6,914 bases of DNA from Nitrospirota bacterium (GTDB lineage Bacteria > Nitrospirota > Nitrospiria > Nitrospirales > Nitrospiraceae). The stretch spans positions 1-6,914 of the forward strand of contig JACRQB010000012.1 in NCBI GenBank assembly GCA_016222925.1. Direction: 5' to 3'. The notes under the pieces are model-generated. The model saw only the letters and a list, made by a program, of their open reading frames with translations. It was not told where the DNA came from and ran no database searches. Numbering within the stretch: the first letter of the stretch is position 1; the number at the start of each line of letters is the position of its first letter. The translations under genes and the position numbers were made by a program. Below are positions 1-5,245 of the stretch, piece by piece.

Positions 1-563
1 ACGTCCAGCGAGGTGGTCATCGACTTGGCTTCTTCCACGGTGATGACGCCGTCCTTGCCGACCTTTTCCATGGCTTCGGCGATCAAATCGCCGATGGTCT
101 TGTCGTTGTTGGCCGAAATGGTGCCGACTTGCGAGATCTCAGTCTTGTTCTGACAAGGCTTGCTGAGCTTCTTGAGCTCGGCGGTGATGGCTTCGACGGC
201 CTTGTCGATGCCTCGCTTGATCTCCATCGGATTGGCGCCGGCGGTGATGTTCTTCGCGCCTTCCCGGAAAATAGCCTGGGCCAACACGGTGGCGGTGGTG
301 GTGCCGTCACCAGCGATATCGCTCGTCTTGCTGGCCACTTCGCGGACTAGCTGGGCGCCCATGTTTTCATAGGGGTTTTTCAGTTCGACTTCCTTGGCCA
401 CCGTCACGCCGTCCTTGGTGATGGTCGGGGCGCCGAATTTCTTGTCGAGAATCGCATTGCGGCCCTTCGGGCCGAGGGTTGCCTTCACGGCGTCCGCGAG
501 CTGGTTCACCCCTTTCAGGATGGCTGCCCGTGCCGCATCGCCGTACATAAGTTGCTTTGCCAT
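1..563 (-). CDS. groEL: Chaperonin GroEL (60 kDa), N-terminal 187 codons, cut by window edge
   Basis: ATP-driven cytosolic chaperonin that folds proteins in a double heptameric ring capped by GroES. The 187 visible codons cover the N-terminal equatorial domain and the start of the intermediate/apical part. The usual length is about 545 residues, so roughly two thirds lie left of the window. Family motifs are seen in order: LGPKGRN near residues 30-36, TKDGVTVAKE near 49-58, and GDGTTTATVL near 85-94, which holds the ATP-site aspartate. QVGTISAN follows near 145-152 and DGVITVEE near 171-178. The ATG at 563-561 gives the classical MAK start and has a GGAGG Shine-Dalgarno at about 572-576. It lies 93 bp downstream of groES on the same strand, the standard groESL order, so cotranscription is expected. 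No internal lesion is visible. Identification is very secure. Confidence 0.98.
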   Translation of the reverse strand, partial: MAKQLMYGDAARAAILKGVNQLADAVKATLGPKGRNAILDKKFGAPTITKDGVTVAKEVELKNPYENMGAQLVREVASKTSDIAGDGTTTATVLAQAIFREGAKNITAGANPMEIKRGIDKAVEAITAELKKLSKPCQNKTEISQVGTISANNDKTIGDLIAEAMEKVGKDGVITVEEAKSMTTSLD

Positions 564-599
564 TATCTTTCCTCCGGTTATAGTCTAAAAGTTACTCAA

Positions 600-645
600 G
601 TCTGAACGTCATCAAGTCCCCTTTGAAACGTGATGATGTTACGAC
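600..645 (-). promoter_or_regulatory. groES-groEL intergenic stem-loop
   Basis: The arms 605-614 and 631-640 are complementary at nine of ten positions around a 16-nt loop. In the mRNA sense the one mismatch is A-C. An outer 3-bp extension pairs 600-602 with 643-645 across a small internal loop. There is no T-run, so it is not an intrinsic terminator. It lies between the groES stop and the groEL ribosome binding site, so it could affect mRNA processing or relative expression of the two chaperonins. That role is inference; the pairing is seen directly. Confidence 0.45.
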
Positions 646-656
646 TGTGTTTGCCA

Positions 657-956
657 CTACGCCGTAAAGACGCCCAGGATGTCTTCTTCCTTGAGGATCA
701 AGCACTCTTCGTCCTCAATCCGAAGCTTGCTGCCAGAATACTTGTCGAACAGGACATGATCGCCGATCTTGACGTTCTCCACTTTCTTTCCGACTGCCTG
801 AACCACGCCTCGTTGTGGCTTCTCTTTCGCTGAATCCGGCACATAAATCCCACCGGCGGTCCGATCCAATTCCTCGGTGTAGGTGACAAACACTCGTTCA
901 CCCAAAGGCTGAAACCCCTTGGCAACGTTCTTCTTTTCCTTCTCAGCTGTACTCAT
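657..956 (-). CDS. groES: Co-chaperonin GroES (10 kDa)
   Basis: GroES forms the heptameric lid of the GroEL chamber. The 99-residue product carries the family core: FQPLGERVFV at about 15-24, the mobile-loop region with TAGGIYVPDSAKEKPQ at about 33-48, GVVQAVG at 50-56, GDHVLFDKYSG at 65-75 and the C-terminal ECLILKEEDILGV. The ATG at 956-954 was chosen over a longer reading frame because an AGGAGGAGG Shine-Dalgarno lies about 6 nt upstream, at roughly 963-971, and the extra upstream residues look non-conserved. Even so, about 12 charged residues (MSTAEKEKKNVA) precede the point where typical GroES proteins begin, so the N-terminus is slightly extended. It is first in the groES-groEL pair, with a sigma32-like promoter about 100 bp upstream. 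Confidence 0.97.
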   Translation of the reverse strand: MSTAEKEKKNVAKGFQPLGERVFVTYTEELDRTAGGIYVPDSAKEKPQRGVVQAVGKKVENVKIGDHVLFDKYSGSKLRIEDEECLILKEEDILGVFTA

Positions 957-1058
957 GGCAGAACCTCCTCCTGATGAAAGTGAACTCGTTAGGTGTTGAC
1001 GGTTGTAAAGAGTTGGGCTGAACTTGTTCGATCCAGGCAGCCTGCGACTCAAAAGTAG

Positions 1059-1086
1059 AGATAGGCCTTCGTTCCCCTAAGTCAAG
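1059..1086 (-). promoter_or_regulatory. Candidate sigma32-type promoter for groES-groEL
   Basis: On the minus strand CTTGACT (1086-1080) is followed after 13 bp by GCCTATCT (1066-1059). The E. coli sigma32 consensus is CTTGAAA, 11-16 bp, CCCCATNT, so each box matches at about five of seven positions with good spacing. The expected start near 1052 gives a leader of about 95 nt to the groES ATG. The same DNA could be read as a sigma70-type TTGACT with a weak TATCTC -10. The site lies between rpoH and its expected target operon, which favours the heat-shock reading. The assignment is inference from a consensus match. Confidence 0.45.
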
Positions 1087-1094
1087 AGGGGGAA
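1072..1094. repeat. Inverted repeat TTCCCC-N11-GGGGAA around the groES -35 box
   Basis: A perfect 6-bp inverted repeat, TTCCCC at 1072-1077 and GGGGAA at 1089-1094, encloses the -35 candidate at 1080-1086. A dyad in this position could be an operator for a repressor or activator. It does not match CIRCE (TTAGCACTC-N9-GAGTGCTAA), the HrcA operator often found upstream of groESL. A short dyad in C/G-rich runs can also occur by chance. Confidence 0.3.
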
Positions 1095-1213
1095 TAAGGG
1101 ATTTTTATCGTCCCCGATCACTCACGCCGCTGCAGAGATCGTTTTATTCTAACCTGTTGGGAAATCAACATTCTAGGAGTATTTTATCCGGTGGGGGTGG
1201 GGTCGCTGGGATG

Positions 1214-2218
1214 TCATACCCGCAAGCGATCAAAATCTTTGATGTCTTTTTTAATGTAGTCACGGAGGCGTTTGATGATGCGGGCTTCCAGTTGACGGGT
1301 CCGCTCCTTGGTAATCCCGTATTTGTCGCCCAGATCATCCAAGGTCAGGGGCTGGTCGGACAGAATACGATTTCTGAGAATATCTTCGTCTCGTTCTTCC
1401 AGGGTCTTGATGAACTCGGCAAGCTTGGCCCTGAAGAGGGTCTTGAGCTGATGATCGGCGAGTTGTTCGTCTGCCGGTTCTTGGTGGGAGGGCAAGACGT
1501 CCAACAGAGTATGTTCCTGGTCTTCACCGATCGGCTGGTCGAGCGAGAGCTCCCAGTTGCCCAGGCGCTGATCCATTTCAACCACATCGCGCTCACGCAC
1601 ATTCAGACGATCCGCGAGTAATTTCGTGTCCGGCGCGAAGCCCTCCCGCTCAAGCTTTGCCTTTTCTTTTTTAAGGTTATAGAACAGTTTTCGCTGATCC
1701 TGCGTCGTCCCAACCTTGACGAGTCGAAAGGTGTGCAGGAGGTACCGGAGAATATAGGCCCGTGACCACCAGGCGGCGTAGGCATAGAAGCGCACGTTTT
1801 TCGAGGGGTCGAATTTTTTGATGGCTTGCATCAAGCCGACGTTGCCTTCTTGAATGAGATCCATGTGGTCGGCGCCGGTGTGGAGGTACTCGGCGGCAAT
1901 CGAGACCGACACGCGCAGGTTTGCCATGATGAGTTTGACGGCTGCTTCGCGGCTGCCGTGGGTGTGATACTCCTGGAAAAGCTGAAGTTCCTCTTCCTTT
2001 GATAGATAGGGGTATCGGCGGACTTCGGCAAGGTACTGCTGTAAGGCCGTGACTGGCACCACGGCCATGGCGTCGGCGGGCTGCCGTCCATCAGAGGCTG
2101 GGATGTCCAATACCACTGGCGCGGCGTCGGCTTCGACGATCTCATCATCGGAGGGTTCGAGGATTTCTGGTTCTAGGGCGTCGCCCATCTCCTCCTGTGA
2201 ATGGTCGTGACCGTTCAT
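1214..2218 (-). CDS. rpoH: RNA polymerase sigma-32 factor (heat-shock sigma, RpoH family)
   Basis: Directs RNA polymerase to heat-shock promoters. The 334-residue product has region 1.2 near 55-85 (LQQYLAEVRRYPYLSKEEE), the core-binding and -10-reading region 2 near 95-170 (DLIQEGNVGLMQAIKKFDP, then an AAWWSRAYI segment), and the RpoH-box motif QRKLFYNL at 175-182, which separates this group from housekeeping sigma factors. Region 4 follows with a helix-turn-helix near 290-318 (LTLDDLGDKYGITKERTRQLE). It is longer than the 284-residue E. coli protein, mainly through an acidic N-terminal extension of about 50 residues. The ATG at 2218 has no clear Shine-Dalgarno. An in-frame ATG at 2188 has AGGAGG, but only 2-3 nt away. 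The start is therefore uncertain, the identity is not. It lies upstream of groES and diverges from the transporter gene. Confidence 0.93.
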   Translation of the reverse strand: MNGHDHSQEEMGDALEPEILEPSDDEIVEADAAPVVLDIPASDGRQPADAMAVVPVTALQQYLAEVRRYPYLSKEEELQLFQEYHTHGSREAAVKLIMANLRVSVSIAAEYLHTGADHMDLIQEGNVGLMQAIKKFDPSKNVRFYAYAAWWSRAYILRYLLHTFRLVKVGTTQDQRKLFYNLKKEKAKLEREGFAPDTKLLADRLNVRERDVVEMDQRLGNWELSLDQPIGEDQEHTLLDVLPSHQEPADEQLADHQLKTLFRAKLAEFIKTLEERDEDILRNRILSDQPLTLDDLGDKYGITKERTRQLEARIIKRLRDYIKKDIKDFDRLRV

Positions 2219-2230
2219 GATACGTGCGTG

Positions 2231-2258
2231 ACTATAACAGAATGAATGAACGGCACAA
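2231..2258 (-). promoter_or_regulatory. Candidate sigma70-type promoter for rpoH
   Basis: On the minus strand TTGTGC (2258-2253), a 16-bp spacer and TATAGT (2236-2231) resemble a sigma70 promoter. The -10 box matches five of six consensus positions, the -35 only three. The expected start near 2225 would leave a leader of only about 6 nt before the ATG at 2218. Either rpoH is almost leaderless from this promoter, translation starts at 2188, or another promoter is used. Confidence 0.35.
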
Positions 2259-2289
2259 AGGCTGTCTTACAGGAGGAAGTGGGCACGAT

Positions 2290-2309
2290 GGGCAGCGCCT
2301 GTTCTGCCC
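2290..2309. promoter_or_regulatory. GC-rich 6-bp hairpin in the rpoH/narK divergent region
   Basis: GGGCAG at 2290-2295 and CTGCCC at 2304-2309 form a perfect inverted repeat with an 8-nt loop, about midway between the two divergent genes. It has no T-tract, so it is not a terminator. It could be an operator dyad shared by the two promoters, but its short length makes chance plausible. The remainder of 2219-2409 holds only the two promoter candidates. Confidence 0.2.
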
Positions 2310-2353
2310 CTGGGGGGAGAGGCTCGTCAGTCTCTCACGTCGGTGGCGTTCGC

Positions 2354-2383
2354 TTGCGCCTCCGAAAGCGGCTCCCCTATAGT
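2354..2383 (+). promoter_or_regulatory. Candidate sigma70-type promoter for the nitrate/nitrite transporter gene
   Basis: TTGCGC at 2354-2359, an 18-bp spacer and TATAGT at 2378-2383 resemble a sigma70 promoter. A start near 2390 would leave about 20 nt before the GTG codon, with GGAGGT at 2399-2404 as ribosome binding site. The -10 box equals that proposed for the divergent rpoH promoter. Confidence 0.4.
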
Positions 2384-2409
2384 GACCGCTCTCCATCCGG
2401 AGGTCGGGC

Positions 2410-3612
2410 GTGTCTGGGATCTGGAGCATTCTGAAAAGCGGTCATTGGCCGTCGCTGGCGGGGGCGTGGTTGCACCTGACAGTCAGTTTCATGGTCTGGT
2501 TGCTCGTCGGGGCGATGAGCATTCCGCTCATGGTGGCGCTGCAGCTGAGCGAGACCGAGATCGCCTGGCTCGTCTCCGTGCCGTTACTCGGCGGGGCGGT
2601 GTTACGGATAGTAGCCGGATGGAGCGCGGATTGGCTCGGCGCGCGGCCCACGGCCGTGGCCATTCTGGTGATGGAGTGTCTGGTGTTGTGCTGGGGGTGG
2701 CTCGGTGTCACCGGGTACGGAGAAGCGCTGGCCTTTTCGGCCTGTCTTGGCGTGGCCGGCGCGAGCTTTGCGGTCTCACTTCCGATTGCAAGCCGCGCGT
2801 ATCCGCTATCGGCGCAAGGATTTGTGCTCGGTATCGCCGCATCGGGAAACATCGGCACCGTGTTGATCCTATTTTTTGCGCCGCGTTGGGTTGCCGCACT
2901 GGATTGGCATCAGGTCTGTGGCATCATGGCTGGGGTTGTTGCGGCGACCCTGTTGGGATTTGTGCTGGCGGTCCCGTCGACAACGCCGGTTCCTGGCCTC
3001 CATACGGCGGTGTGGTGGCATAATGTGGTACAGCTCATTCGCCGGCGTTCAGCGTATTGGCTCTGTTTCCTCTATGCGGTCACATTCGGTGGTTTCGTGG
3101 GGCTGTGCAGCCTGCTGCCGCTGCTGTTGCATGAGGTCTACTATGTCGATGCGATCCAGGCTGGGACGATTACCGCGCTCTGTGGGCTTATCGGGAGCGT
3201 GATCCGTCCGGTCGGCGGCTATGTCGCGGATCGGCAAGGAGGGCTGCGGACGCTCTATTATGTCCTGCCGGTGATCGCGGGGGCGGTGGTGGCGATGATC
3301 AGCCCTTCGCAAACTATGGCGGTGGTGATGATGGTGGCGGCAACGTCCGCGATGGGATTCGGCAACGGCGTGGTGTTCCAGCTGGTCGCCGAATGGTTTC
3401 CCAGGGATATCGGATTGGCGTCCGGTGTGGTTGGGGCGTCGGGAGCCATCGGCGGATTTCTGCTACCGATACTCCTCGGGACGATGAAGGGGCTTTCGGG
3501 CAGCTACGAATCTGGGCTCTGGCTGTTCGCCGGGTTCACGGTCTGTGCGTGGGGCACGGTGATCGTCGCGTTGCGGACCACCAGGTCTTCGCCCGCCGAA
3601 CTGTCCTCATGA
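2410..3612 (+). CDS. narK: Nitrate/nitrite transporter, MFS superfamily NarK/NasA (NNP) family
   Basis: Inner-membrane major-facilitator carrier predicted to move nitrate and/or nitrite. The 400 residues form about 12 hydrophobic segments. Two NNP-family signatures are visible: GASFAVSLPIASRAYP with downstream GIAASGNIGT at about 117-150, and GFGNGVVFQLVAEWFP followed by a glycine-rich stretch at about 316-350. The arginines that bind the anion in E. coli NarK (R89 and R305) have clear counterparts: R66 in VLRIVAG and R266 in VIRPVGGYVADR. The GTG at 2410 is supported by GGAGGT 5 nt upstream, and by a short, normal N-terminus before the first membrane segment. It is divergent from rpoH and 75 bp upstream of ribB. 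Direction of transport and nitrate versus nitrite preference cannot be read from sequence. In a nitrite oxidiser, nitrite uptake/nitrate export would be a natural role, which is inference. Confidence 0.88.
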   Translation: MSGIWSILKSGHWPSLAGAWLHLTVSFMVWLLVGAMSIPLMVALQLSETEIAWLVSVPLLGGAVLRIVAGWSADWLGARPTAVAILVMECLVLCWGWLGVTGYGEALAFSACLGVAGASFAVSLPIASRAYPLSAQGFVLGIAASGNIGTVLILFFAPRWVAALDWHQVCGIMAGVVAATLLGFVLAVPSTTPVPGLHTAVWWHNVVQLIRRRSAYWLCFLYAVTFGGFVGLCSLLPLLLHEVYYVDAIQAGTITALCGLIGSVIRPVGGYVADRQGGLRTLYYVLPVIAGAVVAMISPSQTMAVVMMVAATSAMGFGNGVVFQLVAEWFPRDIGLASGVVGASGAIGGFLLPILLGTMKGLSGSYESGLWLFAGFTVCAWGTVIVALRTTRSSPAELSS

Positions 3613-3650
3613 GATTTTCCGATTCTGGAGTAATCCCTAAAAAAACCATA

Positions 3651-3678
3651 TTCAAGGTTCAGTCTGAAATGCTAGATT
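3651..3678 (+). promoter_or_regulatory. Weak candidate promoter upstream of ribB
   Basis: TTCAAG at 3651-3656 and TAGATT at 3673-3678, 16 bp apart, with a TG one base before the -10, could form an extended -10 promoter in the 75-bp gap between the transporter gene and ribB. The match is loose. The gap has no hairpin terminator and none of the conserved blocks of an FMN riboswitch, so the rib genes could equally be read from upstream. Confidence 0.22.
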
Positions 3679-3687
3679 GGTTGCCCT

Positions 3688-4320
3688 ATGCCCACGCCGT
3701 TCAACCACATCGAAGACGCGATCCGGGATATTAAGAAGGGCAAGCTCATTATCCTGGTCGACGACGAAGACCGGGAAAATGAAGGGGACCTTGTCATTGC
3801 CGCTGAAAAGGTGACCCCACAGGCCATCAACTTCATGGCCAAACACGCGCGCGGCCTGATTTGCCTGGCCCTGACAACGGAGCGCGTCGAAGAGCTGCAG
3901 CTGCCACCGCAGGCTTCGGAAAACACGGCCACATTCGGGACTGCCTTCACTGTGTCCATCGATGCGCGAAAAGACATTACGACGGGGATCTCAGCAGCCG
4001 ATCGATCGACGACGATTCATGTGGCGATCGACCCGAAATCCAAACCCGGTGATCTCGCCAGGCCCGGACACGTGTTTCCGCTCAAAGCGCAAACCGGCGG
4101 CGTGCTCAAACGTGCCGGGCAAACGGAGGGATCGGTCGATCTCGCGCGGTTAGCGGGGCTACGTCCTGCGGGTGTCATCTGTGAAATCATGAACTCGGAC
4201 GGGACCATGGCCCGCGTGCCGGAACTCACCAAGTTCGCGAAACACCATAAATTGAAGATGGTCACGATCAAATCTCTGATCGAATACCGCATGCAGCGCG
4301 AAACTAAGCGATGGAGATGA
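3688..4320 (+). CDS. ribB: 3,4-dihydroxy-2-butanone-4-phosphate synthase (RibB domain of a former RibBA?)
   Basis: Converts ribulose 5-phosphate to 3,4-dihydroxy-2-butanone 4-phosphate plus formate, the four-carbon precursor for lumazine synthase. The 210-residue product is a complete DHBP synthase domain: the acidic metal loop DDEDRENEGD at 25-34, FGTAFTVSIDA at 83-93, TTGISAADR at 98-106, RPGHVFPL at 125-132 with a conserved histidine, RAGQTEGSVDLARLAG at 142-157 and GVICEIMN at 162-169. The ATG at 3688 is the only possible start, since an in-frame TAG lies at 3673-3675. Its Shine-Dalgarno is poor. After LIEYRMQRE, where bifunctional RibBA proteins run into the GTP cyclohydrolase II half, the frame reads only TKRWR and stops. 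This suggests ribB was once fused to the downstream ribA remnant, whose ATG overlaps the ribB end by 10 nt. Confidence 0.93.
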   Translation: MPTPFNHIEDAIRDIKKGKLIILVDDEDRENEGDLVIAAEKVTPQAINFMAKHARGLICLALTTERVEELQLPPQASENTATFGTAFTVSIDARKDITTGISAADRSTTIHVAIDPKSKPGDLARPGHVFPLKAQTGGVLKRAGQTEGSVDLARLAGLRPAGVICEIMNSDGTMARVPELTKFAKHHKLKMVTIKSLIEYRMQRETKRWR

Positions 4321-4685
4321 TTCAAAAAGAAGGACGTGGAGTGCTGCTCTATTTGAGCAATCAGGAGGGCCGGGGGATCGGGTTGCTGAACAAAATCAGG
4401 GCCTATGGGCTGCAGGATCAAGGAAGCGATACGGTTGAGGCGAATCTTCAGTTGGGGTTTAAGCCTGACCTGCGAACGTATGGCGTTGGTGCGCAGATCC
4501 TGGCGGATCTCGGTTTACGCGCGATTAGGGTCATGACGAACAATCCAAAGAAGATCATCGGCATCGAGGGATACGGTCTCAAGGTGGTCGAGCGGGTGCC
4601 GATTGAAATTCAGCCGCGCGAAGCGAATGTTCGGTATCTCCGGACTAAGAAAGCGAAGCTGGGGCATCTCCTCAAAAAGGTGTAG
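4311..4685 (+). CDS. ribA: GTP cyclohydrolase II, N-terminally truncated (C-terminal portion only)
   Basis: GTP cyclohydrolase II opens the riboflavin pathway by converting GTP to a diaminopyrimidine. The 124 residues here match only from the point equal to E. coli RibA residue ~74 onward: EGRGVLLYL, QEGRGIGLLNKIRAYGLQDQG, DTVEAN, TNNPKK and a C-terminal LGHLL. Y32 and R55 correspond to E. coli Y105 and R128. The N-terminal ~73 residues are missing, including the ECLTGD and CDCG motifs with the zinc ligands equivalent to C54, C65 and C67. Activity is therefore not expected. A TAA stop lies two codons upstream of the ATG, so the ORF cannot be extended. ATG codons at 4311 and 4317 overlap the ribB stop, the latter as ATGA, which would permit coupled translation. 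Best explanation: a deletion, not a multiple of three, inside a ribBA fusion gene. An assembly error is the main alternative. It can equally be treated as a pseudogene. Confidence 0.85.
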   Translation: MEMIQKEGRGVLLYLSNQEGRGIGLLNKIRAYGLQDQGSDTVEANLQLGFKPDLRTYGVGAQILADLGLRAIRVMTNNPKKIIGIEGYGLKVVERVPIEIQPREANVRYLRTKKAKLGHLLKKV

Positions 4686-4712
4686 AAAACTGGAAAGGTA
4701 AAAGGCTTACAG
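4682..4712 (+). repeat. Degenerate A-rich repeat, copy 1, upstream of ribH
   Basis: The units GTAGAAAA, CTGGAAA and GGTAAAA are followed by GGCTTACAG. They line up with copy 2 at 5157-5188 at roughly three quarters of positions by eye. This copy contains the ribA' stop codon (4683-4685) and occupies the place where the ribH start codon would be expected. Confidence 0.45.
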
Positions 4713-4739
4713 CGCGCGGTTGGATTCAGGTTCGGTATC

Positions 4740-5225
4740 GTGGCTGCAAAGTTTAACGCACAGGTTACGAGCAGATTGCTGCATGCCTGTGTCGAGACGC
4801 TGACTGCCCATGGTGTTCCGCAAGAGAATGTGATGGTCGTCCGGGTACCGGGCGCGTTCGAAATTCCGCTGGTCGCGCGCACCATGGCCAAGTCGGGCCG
4901 GTTTGATGCAGTGATTTGCTTAGGGGCGGTGATTCGTGGGGATACCCCGCATTTTGAGTATATCTGTGCCGAAGTCAGCCGTGGCGTCGGGCAAGCGGCC
5001 GTGGATACCGATGTGCCGATCATCTTTGGTGTGTTGACCACTGAGACGATGGCGCAGGCCGTGGAGCGGGCGGATAAGAAGAAATTCAATCGTGGTGGCG
5101 AGGCGGCGAAGTCGGCGATCGAGATGGTGGTCGTGATGAGGAAGATCAGGGAGGACGTTGAAAAGTTGGAAAGTCGAAAGTCTTCACGTCAAATTCGGTG
5201 GGCAGTAGGAAGAACAAAACGGTGA
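4740..5225 (+). CDS. ribH: 6,7-dimethyl-8-ribityllumazine synthase (RibH), both ends atypical
   Basis: Condenses the RibB product with 5-amino-6-ribitylaminouracil to give the immediate riboflavin precursor. Core motifs are intact: AKFN at 3-6, VPGAFEIPL at 36-44, GAVIRGDTPHFEY at 62-74 with the catalytic histidine at 71, VPIIFGVLTTE at 92-102, ERADKKKFNRGGEAA at 109-123 and SAIEM at 125-129. The GTG at 4740 is the only canonical start after the in-frame ribA' TAG, but it has no convincing Shine-Dalgarno. The 18 codons before it still read like the family N-terminus (VGFRFGI just before the GTG), so starting at GTG removes part of the first core strand. After MRKIRED, where the family normally ends, a basic tail of about 22 residues follows, part of it encoded by an A-rich repeat. 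Function is plausible but not assured. Confidence 0.85.
   Translation: MAAKFNAQVTSRLLHACVETLTAHGVPQENVMVVRVPGAFEIPLVARTMAKSGRFDAVICLGAVIRGDTPHFEYICAEVSRGVGQAAVDTDVPIIFGVLTTETMAQAVERADKKKFNRGGEAAKSAIEMVVVMRKIREDVEKLESRKSSRQIRWAVGRTKR
5157..5188 (+). repeat. Degenerate A-rich repeat, copy 2, in the 3' end of ribH
   Basis: GTTGAAAA, GTTGGAAA and GTCGAAA stand head to tail with period 7-8 bp, followed by GTCTTCACG. This parallels copy 1 at 4682-4712 unit by unit. It encodes part of the atypical ribH tail. An 11-bp segment overlapping its start (ACGTTGAAAAG, 5155-5165) recurs inverted at 5259-5269. Confidence 0.5.
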
Positions 5226-5245
5226 GTCATTTCTCTTGTCAGCCT

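Noticed and set aside
1155..1170. rpoH transcription terminator
   Set aside because: TGTTG and CAACA form a 5-bp AT-rich stem without a T-run on the rpoH strand, too weak to call a terminator.
957..1213. CIRCE/HrcA operator for groES
   Set aside because: No TTAGCACTC or GAGTGCTAA half-site is present on either strand.
1157..1621. 154-codon open frame opposite rpoH
   Set aside because: It lies entirely antisense to the conserved rpoH coding sequence and its gap, resembles no family I know, and has no credible ribosome binding site. It is a GC-rich shadow frame.
2246..2434. Possible small leader ORF, with AGGAGG at 2271-2276 before an ATG at 2288
   Set aside because: The Shine-Dalgarno is attractive, but the peptide is low-complexity and the frame runs through the narK promoter and start. 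The spacing to the ATG is also long (11 nt). There is no conservation evidence.
2343..3023. 226-codon plus-strand frame overlapping the transporter gene
   Set aside because: It overlaps the well-supported narK frame. Its translation is arginine- and glycine-rich without membrane segments or motifs, as expected of an out-of-frame shadow.
3613..3687. FMN riboswitch upstream of ribB
   Set aside because: The gap is only 75 bp, and the conserved RFN blocks and closing stems are not visible.
4311..4320. Programmed frameshift joining ribB and ribA'
   Set aside because: A frameshift could fuse the two frames, but it would not restore the missing ~73 residues with the zinc ligands, and no slippery heptamer is evident at the overlap. 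Deletion explains the data better.
4017..5089. Antisense frames opposite ribB/ribA' (4017-4421) and ribH (4610-5089)
   Set aside because: Both are mirror images of conserved genes with no recognisable domain of their own.
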